Assembly: GCF_000191885.1 (NCBI RefSeq)
Contig: NZ_AEWI01000049.1
Location: 1-56,497, forward strand
Source: Anaerophaga thermohalophila DSM 12881
GTDB taxonomy: Bacteria > Bacteroidota > Bacteroidia > Bacteroidales > Marinilabiliaceae
Direction: 5' to 3'
DNA length: 56,497 nt
Positions 19,650 to 28,900 of this stretch are shown piece after piece. The notes beneath the pieces were generated by a model. That model saw nothing but the letters and a program-made list of their open reading frames with translations, searched no databases and was not told where the DNA came from. Position 1 is the stretch's first letter. Each line of letters begins with the position of its first letter. Both the position numbers and the translations under genes were made by a program.

Positions 19650-19970
19650 TTATCCTTCGTAGAAGTCAAAAACCTTGTCAAGTTTCATTAACGATAATAA
19701 ATCCATAACCTCTTTATTCACGTTGGTGAGATAAAAATTACCGTTATTTTGGCGGGCAGTTTTTAAGGCAGAAATTAGCACTCCTATTCCTGTACTGTCG
19801 ATAAATTTTATTTTCTGAAGATTCAGAATAAAATTTACCTCCGGCTTGTTTAAATTACTGTTAAGCTGAGCTTTTACCTCCGGGGCAATTGTTGCGTTCA
19901 GCCTGTCGGTATCTTCAAGGGTGCCAATTAACATATCGTTTTGACGGGTTACTTTAAGTCGTGTATCCAT
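19650..19970 (-). CDS. STAS-domain anti-sigma-factor-antagonist-like protein
   Basis: 106 residues, a single STAS domain. The conserved phosphoacceptor region is NLQKIKFIDSTGIGVLISALK (about 50-70), with Ser in the DSTG loop, as in SpoIIAA/RsbV. The rest follows the family (NGNFYLTNVNKEVMDLLSLMKLDKVF). Such proteins are switched by Ser phosphorylation and bind a kinase or anti-sigma partner. Its start overlaps the stop of the upstream Hpt gene by one base, so the two are translationally coupled. No RsbW-type kinase or PP2C phosphatase is beside it. Confidence 0.88.
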   Translation of the reverse strand: MDTRLKVTRQNDMLIGTLEDTDRLNATIAPEVKAQLNSNLNKPEVNFILNLQKIKFIDSTGIGVLISALKTARQNNGNFYLTNVNKEVMDLLSLMKLDKVFDFYEG

Positions 19971-20446
19971 TATTTCTTAATTTCTGATTTGAGTTCTTCT
20001 TCTGCCTTCCTAATGGTTGTATTGAATTTATCAATAATGGAAGCTACCGTTTCCGGTGAAGCATTGGCTTTTATCCAGTTTTGGTGTTCTTTGTCATATC
20101 CCTGAAGATTTTTTTCCAGTTGCTCTGCTTCCTCTTCTTCTCTTGTTTCCGGATTGTCTTTGCTCCTGATGTCTCTCACATGAAGTTCTTTGGCTACCAG
20201 TTCCAGATTTTTGAGGTCACGGTTGCCAAGTTCTTCCATTCCCAACGAGATAACCGACGATTTAGCTTTATGCGCGATAGCGGCAACGTCGAGCCATCGT
20301 TTTTCTTTAAAACTGTTTTCCAGTCCTTCTGTAAACTCTGGTATCTGGTCTAAGAAAATTGTAATTAGTTCTTTAATAATATCTTTGTCGCCTTCGGCAA
20401 TGCTTTCAAGATAACTTAAATTGATACATTCATATTTGCTTGGCAT
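19970..20446 (-). CDS. Hpt (histidine phosphotransfer) domain protein
   Basis: 158 residues. The N-terminal 105 residues form a four-helix Hpt domain with the phosphoacceptor histidine in AIAHKAKSS (about residue 58); the following conserved SLGM and LE turns are present. The C-terminal part (110-158) is charged and helical. It would relay phosphate between hybrid histidine kinases and receiver domains; the large hybrid kinase at 31546 already has its own Hpt, so the partner is not evident. A TAAATTTG promoter candidate sits 33 bases upstream and a family A insertion begins 53 bases upstream. Confidence 0.85.
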   Translation of the reverse strand: MPSKYECINLSYLESIAEGDKDIIKELITIFLDQIPEFTEGLENSFKEKRWLDVAAIAHKAKSSVISLGMEELGNRDLKNLELVAKELHVRDIRSKDNPETREEEEAEQLEKNLQGYDKEHQNWIKANASPETVASIIDKFNTTIRKAEEELKSEIKK

Positions 20447-20478
20447 AGTGCAAACGTTTTTTGACAGGTTTAAATGCC

Positions 20479-20486
20479 CAAATTTA
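20479..20486 (-). promoter_or_regulatory. Candidate -7 box for the Hpt-STAS operon
   Basis: On the minus strand this reads TAAATTTG, a match to TAnnTTTG, 33 bases before the start at 20446. The family A element beginning at 20500 would lie over the -33 position, so the insertion may have altered this promoter. Confidence 0.55.
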
Positions 20487-20499
20487 ATAAAATATTGAA

Positions 20500-20741
20500 T
20501 GAGCCCGGTCTAAAAAGCATCTTTGTTGCCAGACTCTTTGTTGTTATAAATTTTTTGAAACGAGCATGACATGATTTGTCACAAAAGTTGATGTATAAAA
20601 TCAATCATGCGAGTTCTATCAGACCCATGACTTATACTTATTTTTTATTCTGATAAATCCTCATTAACAACAGGTTATTTTCCGGTACAAAAATTTAAAA
20701 CACCTTGATTTTAACAAAACATGCTTTTTATACCAACCTCA
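20500..20741. mobile_element. Family A element interrupted by a family B insertion
   Basis: The left end TGAGCCCGGTCTAAAAAGC begins at 20500 and the right end (GCTTTTTATACCAACCTCA) finishes at 20741. Internal landmarks of family A (CTTTGTTGCC, TTAACAACA, CCGGTACAAAAATTT, CCTTGATTTT) are present in order. It is about 100 bases longer than complete copies because family B sits at 20556-20653. Flanking duplications are not conserved here (TGAA versus TAGA), so this is an old copy. It occupies half of the 477-base gap between divergent operons. Confidence 0.82.
20556..20653. mobile_element. Family B element nested in family A
   Basis: Runs from TGAAACGAGCATGAC to TTTTTTATTCTGA and contains the B landmarks TTGTCACAAAAG, ATCATGCGAGTTCTATCAGA and CATGACTTATACTTATT. 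It splits the A sequence between its AAATTTTT and ATCCTCATTAAC landmarks, which are contiguous (allowing small changes) in the copies at 41285 and 55025. Confidence 0.8.
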
Positions 20742-20874
20742 TAGAATGAGAAATACAATATGGCCTTGATGCTAATAACGTAAATTTACAAATAATTATC
20801 ATTCTTTTCCTCTCTTTTTTTCATATAAATTTGCATTGATAGTTTATTCTTTGACGTTTCATCCTGCCAAAGTT

Positions 20875-20905
20875 TTTGTTTTCCGGGCTATCCGGAGTAA
20901 CTTTG
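20875..20905 (+). promoter_or_regulatory. Promoter of gcvT
   Basis: TTTG at 20875-20878 and TAACTTTG at 20898-20905 are separated by 19 bases, the full Bacteroidota -33/-7 arrangement. The start codon follows 18 bases later. A second TAAATTTG at 20826-20833 lies further upstream. Confidence 0.7.
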
Positions 20906-20923
20906 CGATAAATATTTTTCAAG

Positions 20924-22015
20924 ATGCAAAAGACATCTTTAAATGAAATTCATAAGCAATTAGGAGCCAAAATGGTGCCATTTGCCGGATTTGAAATGCC
21001 TGTTGAGTATACAGGTATTACTAATGAGCATATAGCTGTACGGAAAGCAGCCGGAATGTTTGATGTTTCTCACATGGGAGAATTCTGGGTGAAAGGACCC
21101 AGGTCCTTTGATTTTATTCAATACATCACCTCTAATAATGTTGCGGGACTACCTGTCGGGAAAGCTCAATATTCATGTATGCCCAATAAAAAAGGCGGAA
21201 TAGTTGATGATCTCATCGTTTATCATTATGAAAAGGAAAAGTACATGCTGGTTGTTAATGCAGCAAACATTCAGAAAGACTGGGAATGGTGTATGGAAAA
21301 CAATCAAGCCGGAGCCGAATTGGACAATGCAAGCAGCCGGATTTCATTGATTGCCGTTCAGGGGCCCAGGGCTGCCGGGATAATGCAACCGCTGACTTCC
21401 GTTGATCTGGCATCAATTCCTTTCTATGCTTTTAAAGTGGGCGATTTTGCCGGCATAGAAAATGTCATTATCTCAAATACCGGATATACCGGATCAGGCG
21501 GGTTCGAACTATATATCTATAATGAGGATGCGCCAAAAGTTTGGGAAGCGCTGATGAATGAAGGCGCAGACAAAGGTATGCTGCCGGCAGGGCTCGGTGC
21601 ACGGGATACGCTTCGACTGGAAGCGGGACTTGCATTGTATGGCAACGATCTTAATGATTCCACATCTCCTATTGAAGCCGGACTGGGTTGGATTACGAAA
21701 TTTGTGGATGGCAACGATTTTATTTCCCGGCCCATTCTTGAAAAGCAAAAGAAGGAAGGCGTTCAAAAGCGTCTGAAAGGTTTTGTCCTCGAGGACAGGG
21801 GAATACCCCGCAAAGATTATGAAATCGTGGACCGCTCAGGAAATATTATCGGAGAAGTAACGTCAGGAACTATGTCACCTATATTAAAAAAAGGTATAGG
21901 TATGGGGTACCTGAAAAAGGGCTTTTGGGAAGTGGATACTGAGATTTTCATAAGAATACGAAACCGGGATTTGAAAGCCAGGGTGGTAAAACCCCCTTTT
22001 GTTAATCTGAAATAA
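20924..22015 (+). CDS. gcvT: Aminomethyltransferase (glycine cleavage T protein)
   Basis: 363 residues, standard length. It transfers the methylene group from the aminomethyl-lipoyl H protein to tetrahydrofolate and releases ammonia. Family motifs are the N-terminal [19 protein letters not shown] (about 46-53), the folate-site aspartate in [10 protein letters not shown] (Asp95/96), ANIQKDWEW and the C-terminal barrel with [20 protein letters not shown]. Start [16 protein letters not shown] is family-typical and follows a full promoter. The other glycine cleavage genes are not here, so gcvT is unlinked. Confidence 0.96.
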   Translation: MQKTSLNEIHKQLGAKMVPFAGFEMPVEYTGITNEHIAVRKAAGMFDVSHMGEFWVKGPRSFDFIQYITSNNVAGLPVGKAQYSCMPNKKGGIVDDLIVYHYEKEKYMLVVNAANIQKDWEWCMENNQAGAELDNASSRISLIAVQGPRAAGIMQPLTSVDLASIPFYAFKVGDFAGIENVIISNTGYTGSGGFELYIYNEDAPKVWEALMNEGADKGMLPAGLGARDTLRLEAGLALYGNDLNDSTSPIEAGLGWITKFVDGNDFISRPILEKQKKEGVQKRLKGFVLEDRGIPRKDYEIVDRSGNIIGEVTSGTMSPILKKGIGMGYLKKGFWEVDTEIFIRIRNRDLKARVVKPPFVNLK

Positions 22016-22018
22016 TTT

Positions 22019-22140
22019 AGTGGCTGTCCATAAAGTACCATCTATTGGGCAATGGCAAATACCTCGAATCTTTAAACATTTTAAGTCTTGAACCTAACAA
22101 CCTAACAACCTAACAACTTAACACCCTAATAATCTGTTAA
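22019..22140. repeat. Family D end fragment and TAACAACC tract
   Basis: GGCTGTCCATAAAGTACCAT at 22021-22040 matches one end of family D (25608). It is followed at 22090-22133 by CCTAACAA iterations ending 11 bases before the comB start. The tract may be the comB leader. Confidence 0.6.
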
Positions 22141-22143
22141 TTA

Positions 22144-22881
22144 ATGAAACATAATTTGGAGGTTTGTTTTTCCCCTGCGTTGTACGAACTGTTTCATCAT
22201 TCTGATGCAGTAGTGGTTGTCGTTGATATTTTAAGAGCAACTTCTGCTATTTGTACAGCCTTTATGAACGGAGCTCGGCATATTATTCCTGTCGGAAGTC
22301 TGGAAGAGGCGCGCGAGTGGAAAACTAAGGGACACCTGGTGGCAGCTGAACGGGATGGTTTGATTTTGGATTTTGCAGATTTCGGGAATTCACCGTTTAA
22401 TTTCACATCTGATCGCGTGCAACAGCACGATATTGTTTACAGCACCACCAATGGAACCAGTGCAATTCATAAAGCTGCTAAGGCGCATGCGGTAGCTATT
22501 GGTTCGTATCTTAATTTATCGGCCCTCTCGCAGTGGTTACTCATGAAAGGACGGGATGTAGTGATTCTTTGTGCCGCCTGGAAAAATAAATTTAGTCTTG
22601 AAGATTCACTTTTTGCAGGGGCTTTGTCTAAAAAATTGCTGGATTCGGGTGAATTTTTCACCATTTGCGATTCTGTGCATGCTTCTCTCGATCTTTGGGA
22701 ATCCGCACAACCCGACGTTTATCGTTACGTCCTGAAAGCTGCTCAAAAGCAGCGTCTTGCTAAAAATGGCCTTGATGATGTCATCGGGTTTTGTCACACT
22801 CCTGACCAAACAAATATTGTTCCTGTTTTAAAAGGTAATTTACTGGTGGGTGAAACTGTCGGGAAGATTTCCTATATTTGA
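22144..22881 (+). CDS. comB: 2-phosphosulfolactate phosphatase (ComB family)
   Basis: 245 residues. The N-terminal VVVVDILRATSAICTAFMNGA (about 20-40) is the ComB signature. The enzyme dephosphorylates 2-phosphosulfolactate to sulfolactate, known from coenzyme M synthesis in methanogens; in bacteria without coenzyme M the family member may serve sulfonate or sulfonolipid metabolism (inference; Bacteroidota make sulfonolipids). Other visible motifs are TTNGTSAI (about 100) and CAAWKNKFSLEDSLFAG (about 148). The glycosyltransferase gene begins 15 bases later, so the pair is probably co-transcribed. Confidence 0.88.
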   Translation: MKHNLEVCFSPALYELFHHSDAVVVVVDILRATSAICTAFMNGARHIIPVGSLEEAREWKTKGHLVAAERDGLILDFADFGNSPFNFTSDRVQQHDIVYSTTNGTSAIHKAAKAHAVAIGSYLNLSALSQWLLMKGRDVVILCAAWKNKFSLEDSLFAGALSKKLLDSGEFFTICDSVHASLDLWESAQPDVYRYVLKAAQKQRLAKNGLDDVIGFCHTPDQTNIVPVLKGNLLVGETVGKISYI

Positions 22882-22896
22882 GCAAAACAGTCGTCA

Positions 22897-23889
22897 ATGC
22901 CATTATTTTCTTTCATTATACCTGTTTTCAACAGACCCCGGGAGATTGATGAATTGCTCGAATCGTTTTCCCGTCAGAAACTAAAAGATTTTGAGATCAT
23001 AATCGTAGAGGACGGGTCCACCTTGTCGTCACAGATCATTGTTGACGACTGGTCAGAAACGTTGCCCATCCGCTATATTCTTCAGGAGAATGCCGGCCCC
23101 GGGCCTGCCCGAAATACAGGTGCCGCCGAGGCGATTGGTCAATGGCTGGTTTTTTTGGATTCAGATTGCCTGCTTCCACCCGATTATACTGAGAAGATTG
23201 CTTCTTTAGTTAAAGATGCTGATTTTGACTGTTTTGGAGGGCCTGATCGTCCGCATTCTGATTTTAATGCCATTCAAAAAGCCATTGGACATGCGATGAG
23301 TAGTGTGGTGACTACCGGCGGAATCAGGGGAGGAAAAGAAAAGGCTGATAAGTTTTATCCGCGTAGCTTTAACCTGGGCGTCAGGAATGAGGTGTTTCAG
23401 GCTGTTAAAGGATTTACGAATATGCGTTTCGGAGAAGACCTGGATTTTAGTATGCGTCTGCTTGAGGCCGGGTACAAAACCGCGCTGCTTCGCGAGGCCT
23501 GGATATGGCACAAGCGACGTAATAATTTCCGTTCGTTTTTCAAACAGGTTTTTAATTCCGGCATTGCAAGAATTAACCTGGAAGAACGTCATCCGGGTAC
23601 GACAAAAATTGTACACATTCTTCCTTCAATTTTTGTCGTTGGTTTTTCACTCTCATTACTTCTTTCGGTGTTTTTTCCCTTTTTCCTTTTTGTTATACTG
23701 GTTCCGCTTTTTGTTTTTTTCTTCGATGCACTTTTCTCTCTCAAACACCTAAAAGCTGCTTTCCTGGCTGTTCCTGCCGCTTTTATTCAGTTGTTCGGCT
23801 ATGGTTTGGGATTTCTCAACGCCTTTATTAAGAGAAGGCTCTTTAAGAGAAAGGAATACACTGCGTTTGAAAGAAATTTTTATGAATAA
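22897..23889 (+). CDS. Family 2 glycosyltransferase with C-terminal membrane helices
   Basis: 330 residues. The GT-A domain has the nucleotide-binding start FSFIIPVFNRPREIDELLESF, the acidic VEDGST, the metal-binding LDSDCLLP (about 90) and the acceptor-side FGEDLDFSMRLLEAGY (about 175). After a basic WHKRR segment two or three hydrophobic stretches (about 240-310) anchor the C-terminus in the membrane. It transfers a sugar from a nucleotide sugar to an unknown, probably lipid-linked or surface glycan, acceptor. It follows comB by 15 bases. Confidence 0.87.
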   Translation: MPLFSFIIPVFNRPREIDELLESFSRQKLKDFEIIIVEDGSTLSSQIIVDDWSETLPIRYILQENAGPGPARNTGAAEAIGQWLVFLDSDCLLPPDYTEKIASLVKDADFDCFGGPDRPHSDFNAIQKAIGHAMSSVVTTGGIRGGKEKADKFYPRSFNLGVRNEVFQAVKGFTNMRFGEDLDFSMRLLEAGYKTALLREAWIWHKRRNNFRSFFKQVFNSGIARINLEERHPGTTKIVHILPSIFVVGFSLSLLLSVFFPFFLFVILVPLFVFFFDALFSLKHLKAAFLAVPAAFIQLFGYGLGFLNAFIKRRLFKRKEYTAFERNFYE

Positions 23890-23892
23890 CCA

Positions 23893-23918
23893 TGAGGTTG
23901 GCTTTTATACCGCACTCA
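23893..23918. repeat. Stub of a family A element
   Basis: TGAGGTTGG joined directly to GCTTTTATACCGCACTCA looks like the two ends of a family A copy with its interior deleted. Confidence 0.45.
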
Positions 23919-23991
23919 TTTATACTTATCCTTATTGCGGACAATCCTGCCATTTTCGTTTCGACGGGTACGGTTCAACTTTAAATTTCTT

Positions 23992-23999
23992 TACCTTTG
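23992..23999 (+). promoter_or_regulatory. Candidate -7 box for the DUF4494 gene
   Basis: TACCTTTG matches TAnnTTTG and is 43 bases before the ATG at 24042. It supports starting the gene at 24042 rather than at the upstream in-frame TTG at 23997. Confidence 0.5.
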
Positions 24000-24041
24000 C
24001 CAGTCAAAATATTTTTTCACTTCAAAAATGTACAGACTAAA

Positions 24042-24554
24042 ATGATGCACACCTGGTTTGAATGCAGAGTAAAATACGTAAAAGTAGATGAGAACACCGG
24101 TAAAGAGAAAAAAGTAACTGAACCATATCTGGTAGACGCTGTTTCCTTTACTGAGGCCGAAAGTCGTATACATGAGGAAATGCAGGCCATGATAAGAGGT
24201 GAGTTTCAGGTTACCAATATTCGTAAGGCCGATTACAGCGATCTGTTTCCCGATTTTCCCGGCGATCGTTGGTATAAATGCAAGGTTAGCCATTTGGCAA
24301 TCGATGAGAATGCCGGAAAAGAAAAAAAGGTGACCAGTCAAATGCTGGTAATGGCAGATAATGTGCGCGATGCATACGACCACCTTATGAAGGGGCTTTC
24401 CGATATGGTTGTCGATTTTCAGGTTCTAAGCATTACCGAAAGCCCCCTGATGGATGTTTTTCCCTATGATGCCGAAAGTGCTTTCGACGGAAAAACCGAA
24501 AAAGAAGGGGAAGAACCGGGTAAAACCAGCGTGGCAAGGGTTCCTACAAAATAA
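24042..24554 (+). CDS. DUF4494 protein with internal duplication
   Basis: 170 residues, cytosolic, function unknown; the N-terminus MHTWFECRVKYVKVDENTGKEK-like is diagnostic of DUF4494, a Bacteroidota family. Two tandem repeats are visible: residues 4-70 (WFECRVKY...GKEKKVTEPYLVDA...FQVTNI...LFPD) and 82-150 (WYKCKVSH...GKEKKVTSQMLVMA...FQVLSI...VFPY). Each unit is a small beta-alpha fold. The start at 24042 (or Met2 at 24045) is preferred because the longer frame begins with TTG inside the promoter. The tail after 150 is acidic and low in complexity. It is monocistronic and flanked by repeats. Confidence 0.85.
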   Translation: MMHTWFECRVKYVKVDENTGKEKKVTEPYLVDAVSFTEAESRIHEEMQAMIRGEFQVTNIRKADYSDLFPDFPGDRWYKCKVSHLAIDENAGKEKKVTSQMLVMADNVRDAYDHLMKGLSDMVVDFQVLSITESPLMDVFPYDAESAFDGKTEKEGEEPGKTSVARVPTK

Positions 24555-24836
24555 GAATATGTATAAATCTTTCATTCGAATTCCATCAGGCCAATGACTT
24601 AGACTTATTTTATACGGATGAAACGAGCATGGCAACGTTTTGCCACAAAAGAACATGTATAATTAACTTCTAATCATCTAAGAAACCAAAAACAGGGAAC
24701 AGATTCTTCGTCGTTACCTCCTCAGAATGACATTAGACAGTCTGTCATTCTGAGCGGAGCGAAGAATCTAAAATCAATTAAAACATAATAAGTTGCATCA
24801 GACCAATAACTTAGACTAATTTTATACGGATGAATA
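24553..24836. repeat. Repeat cluster: B, C and B-type units
   Basis: A family B unit (24553-24662; ATGAA inside TACGGATGAAACGAGCATGG), a palindromic family C unit (24702-24769, GATTCTTCGTCGT to GAAGAATCT) and a second partial B unit (24788-24836, ending in TATACGGATGA) fill the 292-base gap. The last B end is 10 bases before the oxidoreductase start. Confidence 0.75.
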
Positions 24837-24846
24837 ATTTTTTTAT

Positions 24847-25512
24847 ATGGTCAGGCGAATGCAAAAAGAACTTTTTCCTGTTAAGGTCACGGACAAAAGC
24901 GAAATTGCTCCCGGGGTCTTTACGCTGGAGACCGAACGAAGGTTCGACTTCACGCCCGGGCAGGTTATTGCCGTTGCTTTAAACCGGAGTGAGGAGCCGC
25001 GACTGTACAGCATTGCCAGTGGCGTCGAAAGTGATCATATCCGGATACTTTTTGATATTAATCCCGATGGTCTCTTTACTCCCCGGATGGCAAAGCTTGA
25101 ATTTGGTGACCAGCTGCTAATGTCTCAACCATTCGGGCGGTTTCTGGGTTCAGGTGACCCGGCATGGTGGATAGCCACGGGGACAGGGATTGCTCCCTTT
25201 ATCAGTATGACGGAATCCGGGATGCATGTTAACAAAAAGTTAATTCACGGTGCCCGAACATCTGGTGAATTCTGGTTTTCCGGTCTGTTTCTCAATAAAA
25301 TGGGGGGAAACTATCTTCGTTTTGCCACCCGTGAAAACGCTCCCGGAATAAACAACGGAAGGCTTACAGTATGGTTGGCTGAGCAGGAGAATTTACCTAA
25401 AGACAGAAAATATTATCTTTGTGGTAATGCAAATATGGTGGTTGAAGTTCGCGATATTCTTCTGAGTAAGGGAGTTGCGTATGACAATATAGTTTCGGAG
25501 ATATATTTTTGA
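24847..25512 (+). CDS. Ferredoxin-NADP reductase-like flavoprotein
   Basis: 221 residues. The FAD domain has the flavin-binding RLYSIASG (about 51-58), and the NAD(P) domain has GTGIAPFISM (about 112-121) and the C-terminal YYLCGNANMVVEVRDILLSKG. The protein ends in aromatic IYF, as ferredoxin reductases stacking on flavin do. It would move electrons between NAD(P)H and ferredoxin or flavodoxin. The start is 24847 or, equally possible, the in-frame ATG at 24859 (MQKELFPVKV). It stands alone between repeat-rich gaps. Confidence 0.82.
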   Translation: MVRRMQKELFPVKVTDKSEIAPGVFTLETERRFDFTPGQVIAVALNRSEEPRLYSIASGVESDHIRILFDINPDGLFTPRMAKLEFGDQLLMSQPFGRFLGSGDPAWWIATGTGIAPFISMTESGMHVNKKLIHGARTSGEFWFSGLFLNKMGGNYLRFATRENAPGINNGRLTVWLAEQENLPKDRKYYLCGNANMVVEVRDILLSKGVAYDNIVSEIYF

Positions 25513-25607
25513 TTTTCTATTTCGCAACATTTTCTTTGGCCGTGTGTTTTTTAGAATCTGTTGCTTTATCGGGGATTACTTTGCGAAATAGTCCGTTAAA
25601 TAGTGTC

Positions 25608-25737
25608 TGTCCATAAAGTACCATTTGCTGTGTTACGCTTGCCGCCAAAATACTCATTTACGAAAAGTAAACTCCGTTTTTGGCGGCTTCGCAAGCCTTG
25701 CAACCGGCACTTTCTGAACTGACACATTAAAGTAAGA
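25608..25737. mobile_element. Family D palindromic element
   Basis: About 130 bases from AGTGTCTGTCCATAAAGT to CTGAACTGACACATT. The core is an inverted repeat GCCGCCAAAA/TTTTTGGCGGC around a short AGTAAACTCCG loop. The ends TGTCTGT... and ...CTGACACA are partly complementary. A second copy in reverse orientation, split by another insertion, lies at 30619-30957; fragments are at 22021 and 56337. The rest of the 459-base gap (25513-25971) shows no gene. Confidence 0.7.
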
Positions 25738-25971
25738 AACTTTCATGACTTTATAGACGCGCACTAAATAGTTGAGTAAAGCAGGTTAAGAACAATTATT
25801 TATGTATCAAGTTTTTTAGCTTAAAATTCATATTTTCAGCATTATAGGATGTATCTTACATTTTACATCTAAAAATCTAACAATTTATTAATATCTGGCC
25901 AGGTACAAGGTATTGAATAATTGCCGGGAAAGCATTAAATTATTGGGGTAAAACAACAAAACATCAACGAT

Positions 25972-28900
25972 ATGGATCTTAAAAAATCATTCGGTTTTAG
26001 TGAAAAAGGGACCAACGAAATTCCCAAGCCTAAGCGGATTATTGAGTACATCAATCTCAAGCTGGCCGCTATGGGACAGCCATATTACAGGTCGGCATCA
26101 AGAATGGCTTTTCTTGAGCTGGCCAACGACCTGATAAAGAATTACAAAGAGAAAAACCGATTACTCACTTCATATCTGTGTCCGGCGGATCAGCGCATCC
26201 AGAATTTTCTGGACAATTATCTGGCCGATTACAAAGATAAAATGGATATCAGGCTTCCTGCCAGTACGTTCATCGTGGATTACCATGGTGTGGCAAGAGC
26301 TTTGTCGCTTCCACCGGACAAACCGGAGTTTGAATCGGATATCATAAAAAGTTATCGTCTGAAACAGGGAATACTTAATAATCCTAAAAGTGACAGACGA
26401 ACCACGAAGGGGGTTTTTCACATCGCAGAAGGAGGTTTACCGATTCCGAATGATAAAAAGGCAGTCCCCAAAATTGCTTTTGCAAAACTTTTGGAAGCAG
26501 CGTTGCAACCACCCCGCGAATTGCTTCAACTTCCTTTCACATCAACACAGAAGCAAAAAGCAGCTACTTTTGTTTCGCTACTTTTGAAGCCCGTGGTTGA
26601 ACCCTGCATTAAAGAGGGGTGTAAAGAAAAGAGAATGGAGATTCGTTTTTTTGCGCCCGGAAATCTTGTGAGTAATCTTGATTTTGTGGAATCAATTTTC
26701 GGTAATGCCGGAGACCCGTATTTGCCTGAAAATGATTCGGCTCTGGATGTGGAAGGATGGACAGGCCATACCGGTTGTGTTATTCTTGCCCCCCATCTTG
26801 CCAAATTGAAGAAAAAAGAAGTGGGACTGCCGCATGTGAGCGAAGCAACGGAAAGGCAAAAACGTGACGGCATGTGTTGGGAAAATGAGAATGAACTTTA
26901 TAATGACGGGGGAGCATTCAAAATAACGGCACGTACTGCCGAAGGTGTCATCGTGACGATTATAGCCGATAATTATTATGGTTATTCCAAAAAAGAAGTA
27001 AAAACCCAGATTGGCTACGCGGCTAATCTTCTTGGAAATGTGGAAGAAGAACATGCCGGTGGTGCCATTGCATTTCCTACATATAATCTGGGGGATGAGT
27101 TTTCCGATCGTAATCAGTTTGCCGGAAATGAACTTACATTTGACAAAATGATAAAATTGTACGGCGATATTATGGAGGTAAAACCCGAAGGATACGCCGT
27201 TGACAAAAAGTATAAAGATATCATCTATGTACCCGAAAATGCTGCATTCAGCCTGATAGAACAAAAGGTCAAATGGTTCAGGGATAATAAGGAACAATGC
27301 ATCAGGCTTAATCCTGAAAATACTTACATCTTGCCTGCAGGTTATAAGGTAAGAATGGATAAGAATCCTTATGTGCCTTCGTGGCGGCTGATTGGTTCTG
27401 TTGCCGAAGGAACCTTTTGTCACAAACCATGTACGGTTTCCGGAGGTGGAAAATCCGAAATATCCAAGTCCATCGAAGATGCCATAATCTACGGGCCTTT
27501 TTTTACGGCCGACTTTGAAAATGATTTCAAAAAAGTAGAAGAGATCATCAATAAAGATTATTCGGATGTCTATCTGGATCATGTCAAAACCGACCGCAAC
27601 CGTCCCATCCTGAGTCCCAAACGTTCGCTGGGGTCGGTTATTAAGTTGCTGACACCTGCCCCTAATCGCTATAAGCCTGAATACAATGAATGGTTGCGAA
27701 GCATCCCGCATCATATCAAGGGATTGGTATACCTCGTTAAACGGTTTTACAAACAGGAGTGGGGCGACGAATGGAGAAAATATTTCTCCGTTGATATCAT
27801 TGATGGCCGTTATGGTAATGAACTTAAATTCAAAGACCGAAAGTTGGTTGCAAGTTATCTGAGGGTCGGCCTTACCAATGAAGGAGCCTGGCGAACATTC
27901 AAATTGAGACAGGATTACATCGCTTCAGATAAGTTACAGATGGAAGATGATATAACAGCTTCAACAGTTGTTCCTGTATCACGGTTGGAATACCTTTCTC
28001 CTGATTTTCATTATCCGGCTGCCAAGTTTACCTATAACTGCGAATTCAGGTTTTTCCAGAGACCCGACGAAGCCATTCACCGGGGATACGACAAACAGGC
28101 AGAAGCAGACCTTGCAACGCCAAATACCTTCATTTCAAACTTTGAACCGCTGACGGTGCAGGATGCCAGGGAAATAATGGATAATGCCATTGAGTTTGAT
28201 AAGTATACCAAGCCGATGAAAGAGCTGATCAAAGATGTGGTGAAGAAAAAGGATTGTACCTATTTTGTTTCATCATCTCATCCCCGTATTATTGACGGGA
28301 AGCCATCGGCCAATGTTCGCTACCTCCAAAACCGCCCGGGACTTATCAAGCAACGTGATAATTATATTGCAGAGATGGGTACGCGCCTGTTCCGGAAAAT
28401 ACCTCTTGATAAGCCGGTATTGTATCCGGTAAATGCTGTGCTGGCCGGACGTCGAAATAATCCTCCTCAACCAGGCATACGTCCGCTTGCAGTTTATAAT
28501 CCCATTCATTATCAGGAACTACCCGAACTGTTCATGGACTTCATCTGCAGTCTCACCGGTAAATCCCCTTCAACCACCGGAGCCGGCTCTGAAGGAGCAC
28601 TCACCAAAGGTCCGTTTAATGCATTAAGTCCGATTACTGACCTGAACAATGCTCTGGTTTCTTTTATTCTTACCGGTTATCCGGGATTTACTTCCGCAGC
28701 AGGTTATATTGGCCCTCACTATCGGGTCGACCACGATATCAGCCTGCTGGTACCTGAAATATGGAGTCGCCTCCATTCTGAAGAGACACAGCCGGAATTT
28801 CTGATGGAGCATGGTTACCTGGAAAAACTGGAGGACTTTGAATACAACGGACAAAAAGTTCTTGCGTCAAGACTGGGTTACAGGATCACAGCAAAATTTG

